Shown here in pieces: positions 34,801-42,278 of a stretch of DNA of 64,000 bases. The translations under genes and the position numbers were made by a program. Source of the DNA: Nectonema munidae (Eukaryota > Nematomorpha > Nectonematoida > Nectonematidae). The stretch is taken from contig JAUIRK010000510.1 of assembly GCA_030549495.1 (NCBI GenBank), forward strand, positions 62,001-126,000, read 5' to 3'. How positions within the stretch are numbered: the first letter of the stretch is position 1; each line of letters begins with the position of its first letter. The notes below the pieces were generated by a model that had not been told where the DNA came from, did no database searches, and saw only the letters and a list, made by a program, of their open reading frames with translations.

Positions 34801-37800
34801 TTTTGAGAATAATCCCACGGATCTTCTCCATCAAGGATATGAAAAAAAAAATATATATATATATATATCTCATAACCTGTACGGTTGAACGCGGGTAGAC
34901 AACTTGCGTGTTATCTCCAACCCGTATATTACGATGATTCTTCTCCAACATGTATTCTACGATGATTCATCTCCAAACTATATACTACAATGATTCATCT
35001 CCAACCGGTATACTACGATGATTCATCTCTAACCTGTATACTACGATGATTCATCTTCAACCTGTATACTACGATGGTTTCTATTCCATGTACAAATAAC
35101 TAGGGAGACAATGTTCAACTTTCTGTTCACATTCTGCTAGATGTAAGATTTGATATACCTCATTCGGGGAGACGATGCTACATAAGTTATTACCTATATA
35201 CATTTGTATACTACGTTGGTTCATCTCCAACCTGTATACCGCGATAATTCATCTCCAACCTATATAATATATTTTATCAAATAATCAAAATAAAATTCTG
35301 TAATCAAAGAATCGAAAAATATTCTTTAAAAAATCAAAAAATATCAAACTTTCTGTTCATATTTTGCTACCTTATACGATGTTACAAAAGTTATTACCTA
35401 TACTTTGCAATTTGCACGATTTTAAATATTATATTTGTCAAATAATCAAAATAAAATTCTGTAATCAAAGAATCGAAAAATATTCTTTAAAAAATCAAAA
35501 AATATCAAACTTTCTGTAAAAATATCAAACTTTCCGAAAAATATTCTTTAAAAAATCAAAAAATATCAAACTTTCTGTTCATATTTTGCTACCTTATACG
35601 ATGTTACAAAAGTTATTACCTATACTTTGCAATTTGCACGATTTTAAATATTATATTTGTCAAATAATCAAAATAAAATTCTGTAATCAAAGAATCGAAA
35701 AATATTCTTTAAAAAATCAAAAAATATCAAACTTTCTGTTCATATTTTGCTACCTTATACGATGTTACAAAAGTTATTACCTATACTTTGCAATTTGCAC
35801 GATTTTAAATATTATATTTGTCGAATAATCAAAGAATCGAAAAATGTTCAAATCAAAAAATATTTATTCTTTTTAAATATATCGTTGGCTCCCCTTACTT
35901 TTAAAATTGAAAGATAAACCTAGTCTTTAATAATTAATTTTTATCAAATTATGCACATACGAAACTAAAAGTAAGGGGCCAACGATATATTTAAAAGAAT
36001 AAATATTTTTTGATTTGAACATTTTTCGATTCTTTGATTATTCGACAAATATAATATTTAAAATCGTGCAAATTGCAAAGTATAGGTAATAACTTTTGTA
36101 ACATCGTATGAGGTAGCAAAATATGAACGAAAGTTTGATATTTTACAGAAAGTTTGATATTTTTTGATTTTTTAAAGAATATTTTTCGATTCTTTGATTA
36201 CAGAATTTTATTTTGATTATTTGACAAATATAATATTTAAAATCGTGCAAATTGCAAAGTATAGGTAATAACTTTTGTAACATCGTATAAGGTGCAAAAT
36301 ATGAACGAAAGTTTGATATTTTTGATTTTTTAAAGATATTTTTCGATTCTTTGATTACAGTTTTATTTTGATTATTTGATAAAATATATTATATAGGTTG
36401 GAGATGAATTATCGCGTATACAGGTTGGAGATGAACCAACGTAGTATACAAATGTATATAGGTAATAACTTATGTAGCATCGTCTCCCCGAATGAGGTAT
36501 ATCAAATCTTACATCTAGCAGAATGTGAACAGAAAGTTGAACATTGTCTCCCTAGTTATTTGTACATGGAATAGAAACCATCGTAGTATACAGGTTGAAG
36601 ATGAATCATCGTAGTATACAGGTTAGAGATGAATCATCGTAGTATACCGGTTGGAGATGAATCATTGTAGTATATAGTTTGGAGATGAATCATCGTAGAA
36701 TACATGTTGGAGAAGAATCATCGTAATATACGGGTTGGAGATAACACGCAAGTTGTCTACCCGCGTTCAACCGTACAGGTTATGAGAATATATCATTACA
36801 TATTAGAGAAGAGTTTTCTAAACTCTTTATACTGAAAAAATATTTCTTCAAATATATTACTGTTTTGTTTAAAATACCTATACTTTGCAATTTGCACGAT
36901 TTTAAATATTATATTTGTCAAATAATCAAAATAAAATTCTGTGATCAAAGAATCGAAAAATATTCTTTAAAAAATCAAAAAATATCAAACTTTCTGTTCA
37001 TATTTTGCTACCTCATAGCTTCAATACTTATTGAGAAAAATTGATTAAAACCAGATTTTGATCTATTTATCTTCTCTTTAGAAATTTATATGCAGTAAAC
37101 AATAATAAAAATAATATTTATCCAAAACATATTTTTTTCGAATCAAAGTGTAAATCAAACCCGCACTTAAATTTTGGATGATTAAATCAAAAGAAGTAAA
37201 AAACTAATGTTAATTTATAAAAAACCAAAAACTAAAATGATTTTATAAAAATCTAAAAATAAATAGTGGACTACGATTATCCAACAAAACTTGTACATTC
37301 GATCTACATTTTTCACTTCAAAAATAATTTTAAATTTATTAGATAAACTTTATACTGACCAATAAAAAAAACGAAGGTTAATTTATAAAAAAAAAGGAAA
37401 AACTAATACTATTTTATAAAAATCTACAAATAAATTTAGATTCTGAGAGTAGAGTCGCTTTATAATTGTGCTGGAAATTGTCACATAATATAGGTAAAAA
37501 TTTGTCCTAATGAAAGGAGCTTTAGTTTAAAATGCATCCCTTATCTGCTAATTAATGGTATGAAGCCCATAGAAAATAAAAACAGTAAAATGGTATTTCT
37601 TAAGTACTTATGATATAAGTAATGTATTCTGAAAGCCCATAAAAAATGCTTTAATTTGGTATATCCCATGATGCATTATGTTGAGAAATGTGAAAGTTAT
37701 AAGCGTTTTAATATTTGACTAAGATTTAAGCTAGGAACACTACAAATAAACTAAGCGTACACTAGCCCGATAAAATAAACCACACACGCGGCTAAAGATG

Positions 37801-39224
37801 TGGTGAAGCGTATGCGAGTAAGAATTCACTGCGCTCACAAACGCGTAATGCAACATGTGTTAATCTTTCTGCGCATAGTTATGCTCTAAAATCAATCAAT
37901 AATGTGATTTATTCTTCGCACACTGTCGGTATAAATATAACGAATGCCCTTCGTTAAAAATTAGAAAGGTTGTATCTAAACTAAATAAAAGTAGACTACG
38001 ATTATCAAACAAAATTCGTACATTCAATCGACATTAATAAACCACACACGCGTGCTAAAGATGTGGTGAAGCGTATGTGAGATAAGAATTCACTGCGCTC
38101 ACAAACGCGTAATGCAAAATGTGTTCATCTTTCTTCGCATAATTATGCTCTAAAATCAATCAATAATGTGATTTATTCTTCGCACACTGTCGGTATAATT
38201 TTTAACGATGCCCTTCGTTAAAAATTAGAAAGGTTGTATCTAAACTAAATAAAAGTAGACTACGATTATCAAACAAAACTCGTACATTTAATCGACATTT
38301 TTCACTTGAAAAAAAATTTAAAATTTATTAGAAAAATATTATACTGACCTCTACTGACCCATAAAAAGTAAAAAATATATATTAATTTTCGACAATTTTA
38401 TTTAACTATGACATTTTAAAATGTTAAAACCCATATTCTACCTTTGTGAATATAAAAATTGAAGAAATAATATATAAACTCATTACGTTAATTATTGGTA
38501 TTTTTTGAAACTAGATAAAAGTTGACTGACCTCACATAAAAGCGGATTTTGAAAAAATAAAAATATATTTATTTGTAAAACCTAGCGTATTTACCCACAA
38601 AGAGTATCGCTTCAAATCTTGTACATTCGATCAACATTTTTCACTTCAAAAATAATTTTAAATTTATTAGAAAAACATTATACTGACCTATACTACTGAC
38701 CCATAAAAAGTAAAAAATATATATTAATTTTCGACAGTTTTCTTTAACTATGAAATTTTAAAATGTGAAAAATCATATTTTACCTTTGTGAATATAAAAT
38801 ATTCAAAAAATATTTTATAAATTAAGAACGTTAATTATTATTGGTATTTTTTGAAACTAGATAAAACTTGACTGACCTCACATAAAAGCAGATTTTGGAA
38901 AAATGAAAATATATTTATTTGATAACCTAGCCTATGTTACAAAAGAGTATACCTTTCCAATGATATCATTTTCATTCAATTTTTTTAAAAATCTTCACAT
39001 TATGCGTAAACAAAAGGTGGTCCGTAATTTTTTCAAAAATTTAGACAAAATTTTTCGAAGTAATGTCCATTTATTAAAATTTTTTAAAACTTTTGCAAAA
39101 ATAAATTATTCTAGAGTATGTAGCAAACGATAAGCTTTCTAATGATATATATATCATGAAAAAGAAATATTGAAAAACAGTTGAATTCTTTCTTCAAATC
39201 AAACAAGTAAAAATTTCCAAAAAG

Positions 39225-39255
<31 letters not shown>

Positions 39256-40294
39256 TACATAAACATTTCAACCAATCATATAGTTTTTATGAAATAAAAC
39301 TGCAATTTCAAAGTTAAATTTTTTGAACTTTTAGGAAGAATTTTTGAAATGTGGCTTTCAATATATATGTAAAATATTTTTTGAAAATTTTTATTTTAAG
39401 TATATTTTTTAAGCATTTTACGATTTACACATTTAAATATATAATAAGGCTGGCAAGTTTGGCGAGTTGTCTCCCCGGAGGTCTTGCCAGACCTCTGATA
39501 TATATAAATAACTTTCAGACGAAAAAAAGATAAAATGAAATAAATCAAAAAGAGATTCAACCGTAAATGAAACGATATTTCAAGAGAAGTTTTCAAACTA
39601 AGTGGTTTGAAGATTTTTTCGATTAAAATGTTAGAAGAAGGTTCTAATTTCAACCATTTTTGAAAGAGAGTAAATTGTTGTGAAAGAGAGCTGTCGTGGT
39701 GTTTATCGAAGGTTTATCAGGAAAAAGGAAATTTTTAGGCTACAAAGACTATTTATTGTACAGAAAAGACAAAGAATATTTGAAAATAATAAATTGGCGC
39801 TGCAAAGTTAATATTATTAGAAAGGATGTTTTAATAGCAGAAAATTAACTTGCGTGTTCTTTTACTAAAATAATATCTAACACATTGCGTTATATTTGTT
39901 TATATCGTTGCTTGAAAATAGTTGTTAACCGGTGATGTTTGTTAAAATTGCTATCTTTTCCCAAATAATCTGGTTGTCCTATTTAACAACCTCTTTGAAG
40001 TTACTCAATATATTTATTTCAAATGCATTGTTTTTAGCTAGACTCGTTCATAAAGGTTGTTGCATAGCTGGATTGGGTGCTTTAGCTGGCATTGTTTTAA
40101 AATTAATGGTTATCAATGATGAGTTCAAGGATGTTTTGAGTACTGAAATGGACGATATTCGTTTCTTTCGTCTGCACAAATGGGAGTATTACAACAAAAA
40201 GCCTCTTTCCTTAGAAGAAGTCTATAAAGGCGCGCCCAAGAAGAATCCACTTCCACCTTATACGTTAATCACCACAACTCCCCCAGGCCTTTGA
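20997..40294 (+). CDS. Tim17-family protein, NDUFA11-like complex I subunit (three exons)
   Basis: Exons 20997-21189, 21286-21564 and 40038-40294 join at phase-1 GT..AG borders and total 729 nt, 242 aa. The start is taken at ATGATG (20997, preceded by GCC), 25 nt after a likely 5'-UTR acceptor at 20970-20971. Four hydrophobic segments are predicted: KFGGKVAFGLGFIRGLF, FLEFLAASLCIYTMTCYSF, HAVGGASIGYLFYLK and KGCCIAGLGALAGIVLKL. The HLTTDKLPILNHAVGGASIG block matches NDUFA11's H..EK..DPLNYFLGGCAGG, and LKTRLVHKGCCIAG aligns across the exon 2/3 junction with ARTHNYGIGAA. NDUFA11 is a membrane-arm subunit of mitochondrial NADH:ubiquinone oxidoreductase. At 242 aa it is longer than the human 141-aa protein because of an N-terminal extension and a C-terminal tail, so another Tim17/22 relative is possible. 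Confidence 0.6.
21286..21564 (+). CDS. NDUFA11-like exon 2
   Basis: Preceded by a 96-bp intron (21190-21285) ending TTTTTTTTTAG. It encodes FGLGFIRGLFSKDV through GGASIGYLFYLK and ends phase 1 before GTAAAA (21565). Carries most of the Tim17-like core. Confidence 0.65.
21566..23399. other. Start of the giant intron, nothing recognised
   Basis: AT-rich intronic DNA. A G-run (GAGGGGGGGGGGGC) at about 22070 and long A/T homopolymers at 22890-23010 are the only notable structures. The frame at 22689-22871 has no domain. Read-through beyond the donor at 21565 gives only unconserved residues. Confidence 0.4.
23400..24082 (-). pseudogene. Probable LINE ORF1 relic, minus strand
   Basis: Begins MSFKIKTRSDDSALNVMDDD at 24082, runs through a coiled coil-prone KKKLEEKDTVNDQRN stretch, and continues across breaks into SEEIHKEFITKKISYSDIVK and KKLVVFKVSPSLNEYLSDL, VCYNCK, the start of a zinc knuckle. 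A coiled coil followed by a small fold and knuckles is the layout of Jockey/CR1-type ORF1. No endonuclease or RT follows. Tentative. Confidence 0.4.
24376..24451 (+). repeat. SINE family 1, 3' half only
   Basis: ATCTAAGCATAATGCGAGCA, then TATAGCCTTACGG, TTTGATATCTCCAATC and AACCAAC match the 3' half and tail of the copy at 8285-8466. The tRNA-like head is absent; 5' truncation is usual for such insertions. Confidence 0.65.
24545..25720 (-). pseudogene. FLYWCH-type MULE transposase (Mutator-like), broken
   Basis: Minus-strand order: end of a FLYWCH finger (VNCKAKIKEKDNELV, about 25690); NTEDLVIPLEYN (about 25400); the MULE catalytic core with WYMDGTFSVTPNLFCQVYTI and HAFIGGRAITALYC (about 25290-25190); MVDFEKAMINSITTVFPHAE (about 25100-25040); then 24637-24972 and 24548-24757, with DALAEFLPEEANDVIDYFED, FDVNIWNMHSRA, NTVKGWHRSFASLVGCSHPN and IQKEHALQEVDVTQVLEFIS. 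This is the familiar arthropod FLYWCH/MULE protein, normally a single frame. Here several frameshifts and stops break it. Lies in the giant intron, antisense to the host gene. Confidence 0.8.
25808..25833. repeat. Poly-A tract
   Basis: An uninterrupted A run of about 26 bases in AT-rich DNA. It may be an old retroposon tail, but no recognisable body precedes it. Confidence 0.6.
26280..27785 (+). pseudogene. Strongly decayed relic of the AGGGTGGTCC-family transposase
   Basis: At about 27000-27120 the plus strand reads LSFDATAKKTGIHTRACVT and LTYRHHIFEIIIGYV, clearly matching the CFDTTAVNTG...C...CRHHTFEIIL core of elements A and B. An N-terminal piece (26315-26497) reads EKRSLKKLHLLFDISHANIA, like the FD.(A/S)H segment, and DHFKRQAERFHKSKF lies near 27495. 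Many stops and frame changes; no termini recognised. The oldest of the four family copies. Confidence 0.6.
28221..30515 (-). pseudogene. LINE ORF2, endonuclease C-terminus, linker and reverse transcriptase
   Basis: From the 5' side: MDIKIIHHHSSIFLNLMHEF and DISDHLPNF (endonuclease end); a basic linker at 29704-30141 (NEWFTPELRLLRKYKNKVYK); RT fingers and palm at 28820-29464 with FIDFSKAFDRID, GVPQGSILGPLLFILYINDI and LYADDC (catalytic YADD); thumb and C-terminus at 28221-28874 with YKYLGVFLDSKLNF and a final AVWNSIPLHIR. Motifs match CR1/Jockey-type RTs. Four or more frame changes divide the ORF. An RNase H domain is not visible. Confidence 0.85.
30776..32113 (-). CDS. Element B transposase, RNase H-like catalytic part (445 aa)
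   Basis: A 445-aa open frame with VVHWDSK at 2-8, CFDTTSSNTG at 69-78, CRHH at 100-103, LLFKRFQEFW, HHARWMSKVLYSFK, AWFTAPLASSAP, RHLWYISE and a C-terminal ERGVALIQ from about 402 with EEQLQFLLQVIENHRQKYPN. Each block has a counterpart in element A, at clearly lower overall identity, so the copies are not recent duplicates of each other. The HWD and CFDTT aspartates and the late ERG glutamate are candidate DDE residues (inference). VHWDG-like and CFDTT-like proteins occur as uncharacterised predictions in invertebrate genomes, to my recollection; I cannot name a superfamily. Confidence 0.78.
   Translation of the reverse strand: MVVHWDSKFLTDISRTEKIDRIPILVSGIEILKLLTVSKIKTATGKNQAMAIVDTIKDWKLEDNLKGMCFDTTSSNTGLYNGACVLVEKLLGKKLLWFACRHHIMELIISAAFQSCFGSTSSNIVLLFKRFQEFWRNINIRKYESGMQNKNVKPYIKNFREEILTFSRMCLNQNQPRDDYKEFLELVILFLEGNKEKNITFKKPSAMHHARWMSKVLYSFKIWMFRAQFKLTCFEENALPQICIFVVRVYVKAWFTAPLASSAPLNDIQLLNSLLEYKSINIAISKCTSEKLARHLWYISEPNCALALFDKNADFITKRKMILAMKEKPHFSKDRRLKIDLKSFQKKKLEDFVSQKSMEFFIQMNIPTSFLEIDPKIWNLQPNYQNVMKTINSIKVVNDHAERGVALIQVTRSEEQLQFLLQVIENHRQKYPNSTKSTLVAKQAF
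32140..32963 (-). pseudogene. Element B transposase, N-terminal part (two frames)
   Basis: 32676-32963 (MPKTRLKTKVYLIETTISSL) has the family block SKLPSNKMAFGLFLHYH, TIRNSSHQTIKAILLFWEKA and IPTKDF, parallel to element A's 3783-4238. After a frame change, 32140-32604 gives FDLSHSNAMNLINLE (its start lies upstream of the first ATG), RKGSMIGVDKKLCVKEKKKL, a basic linker, and ALDRAKISDRNASLIVAE, NRSTIRRKRI. The same order in element A shows this is one protein, about 700 aa when whole. Two frame breaks are seen, one on each side of 32140-32604. Confidence 0.75.
33306..33788 (-). pseudogene. LINE ORF2, endonuclease N-terminal part
   Basis: Reads LLHLNCRSLSRNFFEFKLLF (N motif), CLTEIWDCHSN (catalytic E), then GRGGGLGAYIDKRL and VYRPPS, the order of AP-like LINE endonucleases. 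It nicks target DNA to prime reverse transcription. The next motif, GDFNIN, straddles the insertion of element B at 33230/30522, and SDHLP follows at about 30320. Confidence 0.8.
33843..34837 (-). pseudogene. LINE ORF1 (RNA-binding, zinc knuckles)
   Basis: Starts MEKIRGIILKIDSLTKKEIK at about 34837. A middle piece (34254-34598) has an RRM-like pattern, VKFDNDKDVSDFTSF...FPNSKSLEDAKMVFKNKLK. The end (33843-34160) carries CTNCCNFGHTSSVC and CKYCSENHKSETC, two C-x2-C-x4-H-x4-C knuckles, and a third cysteine cluster CVNC...CEC. ORF1 proteins coat LINE RNA. The three pieces lie in different frames, so at least two frameshifts have occurred. Confidence 0.7.
34914..35262 (+). repeat. 28-bp tandem repeat cluster in the foldback left arm
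   Basis: Six to seven copies of a 28-bp unit, AACCTGTATACTACGATGAT plus TCATCTCC, run at about 34914-35085; two more lie at about 35205-35262. Mirror copies sit in the right arm at about 36395-36450 and 36585-36745. Regular, ungapped unit spacing rules out a CRISPR array, and the setting is eukaryotic. Confidence 0.8.
35270..35835 (+). repeat. About 160-bp tandem monomers in the foldback left arm
   Basis: Three copies, the middle one with an internal partial duplication, each begin near TCAAATAATCAAAATAAAAT and pass through TATCAAACTTTCTGTTC, TTACAAAAGTTATTACC, and end TTTAAATATTATATTTGTC. Two inverted copies lie at about 36048-36390 in the right arm. Monomer number differs between arms, pointing to unequal exchange after the palindrome formed. 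Confidence 0.8.
36868..37016 (+). repeat. Solo foldback monomer outside the palindrome
   Basis: ACCTATACTTTGCAATTTGC through TTCATATTTTGCTACCTCAT repeats the inner monomer of the foldback arms in left-arm orientation, about 80 bp beyond the right end. It may be debris of an earlier element or of a rearrangement. Confidence 0.7.
37285..38950 (+). repeat. Local tandem arrays, about 260-bp and 339-bp units
   Basis: A unit beginning AAACCACACACGCG recurs at 37779 and 38041 (period 262) with near-identical content (CTAAAGATGTGGTGAAGCGT, AATGTGATTTATTCTTCGCA). A second unit with GTACATT..ATCGACATTTTTC recurs at 38282 and 38621 (period 339), with further partial copies at about 37293 and 38017. The two unit types share the GTACATTCGATC motif, so they arose by stepwise local duplication. 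Confidence 0.75.
39225..39250. repeat. (ATT)n microsatellite
   Basis: About eight ATT repeats in intronic DNA, just upstream of the last NDUFA11-like exon. Confidence 0.8.
40038..40294 (+). CDS. NDUFA11-like exon 3 (last)
   Basis: Acceptor TTGTTTTTAG ends at 40037. The codon split with exon 2 gives Thr, then RLVHKGCCIAGLGALAGI, a membrane segment, and a hydrophilic tail with a proline-rich end (KKNPLPPYTLITTTPPGL). Stop at 40292-40294. An AATAAA polyadenylation signal follows at 40346-40351. It lies 18,473 bp from exon 2; phase and homology are the reason for joining them. Confidence 0.65.
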
Positions 40295-40345
40295 ACTATG
40301 GATGTTCTTTTTCTTGCATGCATTTGACGCTTATATTTTGTGTGT

Positions 40346-40351
40346 AATAAA
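40346..40351 (+). promoter_or_regulatory. Polyadenylation signal of the NDUFA11-like gene
   Basis: AATAAA lies 52 bp after the stop codon, in normal position for a short 3'-UTR. Confidence 0.6.
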
Positions 40352-40849
40352 GAGATTCTTACTTTATACTTCTGCTGTGTACTAGTGATGGATCGCGAGG
40401 TCAGTTTTCCATTTCTAGCGCGATTTAACTCAGATTCCGTGCATAACTTACGTGATTAGTTAGTTATTCAGGTTGCAGTTGCAAAATTGTTACTGTTATG
40501 AGTAATATGACATGACCAACGATATCGTGCTAATTAAGAAATAGATACAAATGTTAGAGCTGGGTTATACACAGAATGTGTTTGCAGGGTGAGGTACGAG
40601 GACCCATCGCACTGTTTTCTCCACCAACCACTTTCCCCATCCTCCGCCCTTTGCAAAGTTATTTGATTTATTGTTTATCTATGTCAAGTTAAATGTTGAA
40701 TTTTTGGCCGCATTTAAGCGGCTTCCCCTCTCATTATAGAGAGTTCCAGCTCCATTTTAAAGATGCTCGCTTGGAATACTACTTGAAGGACAAGCAAGAT
40801 AAGTTCTTGCAATCGTTGCCATTTCACTGTGTTTTTCTTGCTTATCCTT

Positions 40850-42260
40850 TCACCATTTCAAAGGATTATCGTCTGGAGCAATTCGCTGTTCTTTGTGGCA
40901 ACGGTCTAGCATTAGTTGTACCCTTTTATTTATATGAAGAAAACTCTCTTCTCTGCTAGAGCTCAAAATCGTGTTCATCGTATCCATTATGAACATATTG
41001 AAAGTGCTTGGGCGATTACCGTGTGATAGTTTTGCTCTGTTTGTACACTTTGTATCTGCTTCACTTCTTTGGGTCGCCTCATGAGTGTCTTCAATTTTAT
41101 TGGACAGTTCGTCATGAATTCTGTTGACGACTCTTGGACTTGATAAGAACTTTCCTTTGTATCTGGAATCTAGATAAGTGGTAGCAGAATATAGAATCAA
41201 GTTATTAAATCTCCTTTTAACTTCAAGTTTAAGAGTAAGCAAGGATATTGAAGAAGAGTGAGAACTGAGACTTTTTGTTATTTCTTCAAACGGCTTCAAA
41301 ATATCACCACTTTTGCTTATCAGTGAAAATTTGGCTAGCTCACATACATTGGACTCAGAGTGATTAGAAAAATACAAGCAAAGAGGTTCTTTAACTTCTA
41401 ATATCCTCTCCAACATCTTACCCTTCCTTCTAGTAGGGGTGTCGTTCAGTTTTGAGCTGCCACTTGTCAAGTCTCCTTGAATTGCTTTAAGCTTATCCTG
41501 AGCCATTATGAGTGGTGAAAGTGGGTAGCCATGCGTCTGACCTTAGCAATGACGTCAGTAACTGACTTTTGAGCAAACAATCCAGAAATGAAAGCTGAAG
41601 GCTATCTAAATTGTGAAAACCAATAAGAAATATAGCTTTCATTATACTTGCGCTTGAAACTCTCATTACAACATGGACACCTTCCTCTAAGTTTCACGTT
41701 TTGAGCATATCGTGGAATTTCTCTCATTGGTGACCAGTATGGCGATCTGTTAGAGGTTCAGCACATAAGACAAAGTTGAGTCTTTCAAAATTGCTGTCTA
41801 TGCCGTGACACGTCAGTGACATCAAAGATACACCAACTGAAGTTTCAGATGAAACATCCGCCCCTCAGACCTGACAGTAAGCCATTCACTTTCTCCTTGA
41901 TCGATGGGTACATGTTATAAACATGGTTTTCGCAGTAATGTCGCTGCTTTATTTTGTACTGGAGTGAAGTTTCAACTAACAATCTCATGAAGCAAATCTT
42001 TAGATCAAGAAATTTTGATCTGGGTCATTTATATCCCATTATTTAATGTTTTGAAAGTTATCAATTCTCTCGTTCTGCTGCTTTGTTTCTTTTTTCATTA
42101 GATCCATGGAAGTACTTTTTGGTTTAGTTTTTGAAGATTCACCTTGTTCATTGATCATTTCTTCAAAACAAGTAAGTAACTTGTGCTTCGGCTTTTACGA
42201 GAATATACTTTCTTACAAGGGTCACATTCAGCAGTGTCCTCAGATTCCTTAACAAAGTAT
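40850..42260 (-). pseudogene. Transposase of the old hAT (ZBED4-like), broken
   Basis: The open part (40850-41506, 218 aa) has LKPFEEITKSLSSHSSSISL, LYSATTYLDSRYKGKFLSSP (the hAT 'LDPRYK' block) and ends NPLKW, entering the dimerisation region. Decayed coding to about 41990 still reads QQF*KTQLCLMC and HYCENHVYNMYPSIKEKVNG, the middle of the catalytic domain. Numerous stops and frameshifts there. Confidence 0.65.
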
Positions 42261-42278
42261 CTCCACCAGACTCTAGCT

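Larger units (their letters stand above)
27831..34850 (-). mobile_element. CR1/Jockey-like LINE, split by element B
   Basis: Minus-strand retroposon with ORF1 (33843-34837), apurinic endonuclease (33788 to about 30290, interrupted by 30522-33230), linker (29704-30141) and reverse transcriptase (28221-29464). The 3' end on the minus strand is AATAAAGTCTTATCTTATCT (about 27831), a short tandem tail rather than poly-A. Without the insertion it spans about 4.3 kb, close to full length. Several frameshifts in each ORF make it inactive. The left border lies in the giant intron; the 5' border abuts an (AT)n run and the foldback element. Confidence 0.85.
34868..36787. mobile_element. Foldback-type palindromic element, 1.92 kb
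   Basis: The left arm (34868 to about 35911) and right arm (about 35964-36787) are near-exact inverted copies: TCTCATAACCTGTACGG at the left, CCGTACAGGTTATGAGA at the right; inner ends TCGTTGGCTCCCCTTAC and GTAAGGGGCCAACGA; spacer about 52 bp. Each arm holds a 28-bp tandem repeat (GTATACTACGATGATTCATC) near the outside and longer monomers (about 160 bp) inside. The arms differ in length because the left has three inner monomers and the right two. No coding sequence. Both flanks are (AT)n-like, so the target duplication cannot be read. Long tandem-repeat arms are the signature of foldback elements. Confidence 0.85.

Noticed and set aside
34914-35262. Regular short repeats resembling a CRISPR array
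   Set aside because: The units are directly adjacent with no unique spacers, the copies are mirrored in an inverted arm, and the genome is eukaryotic with spliced genes.
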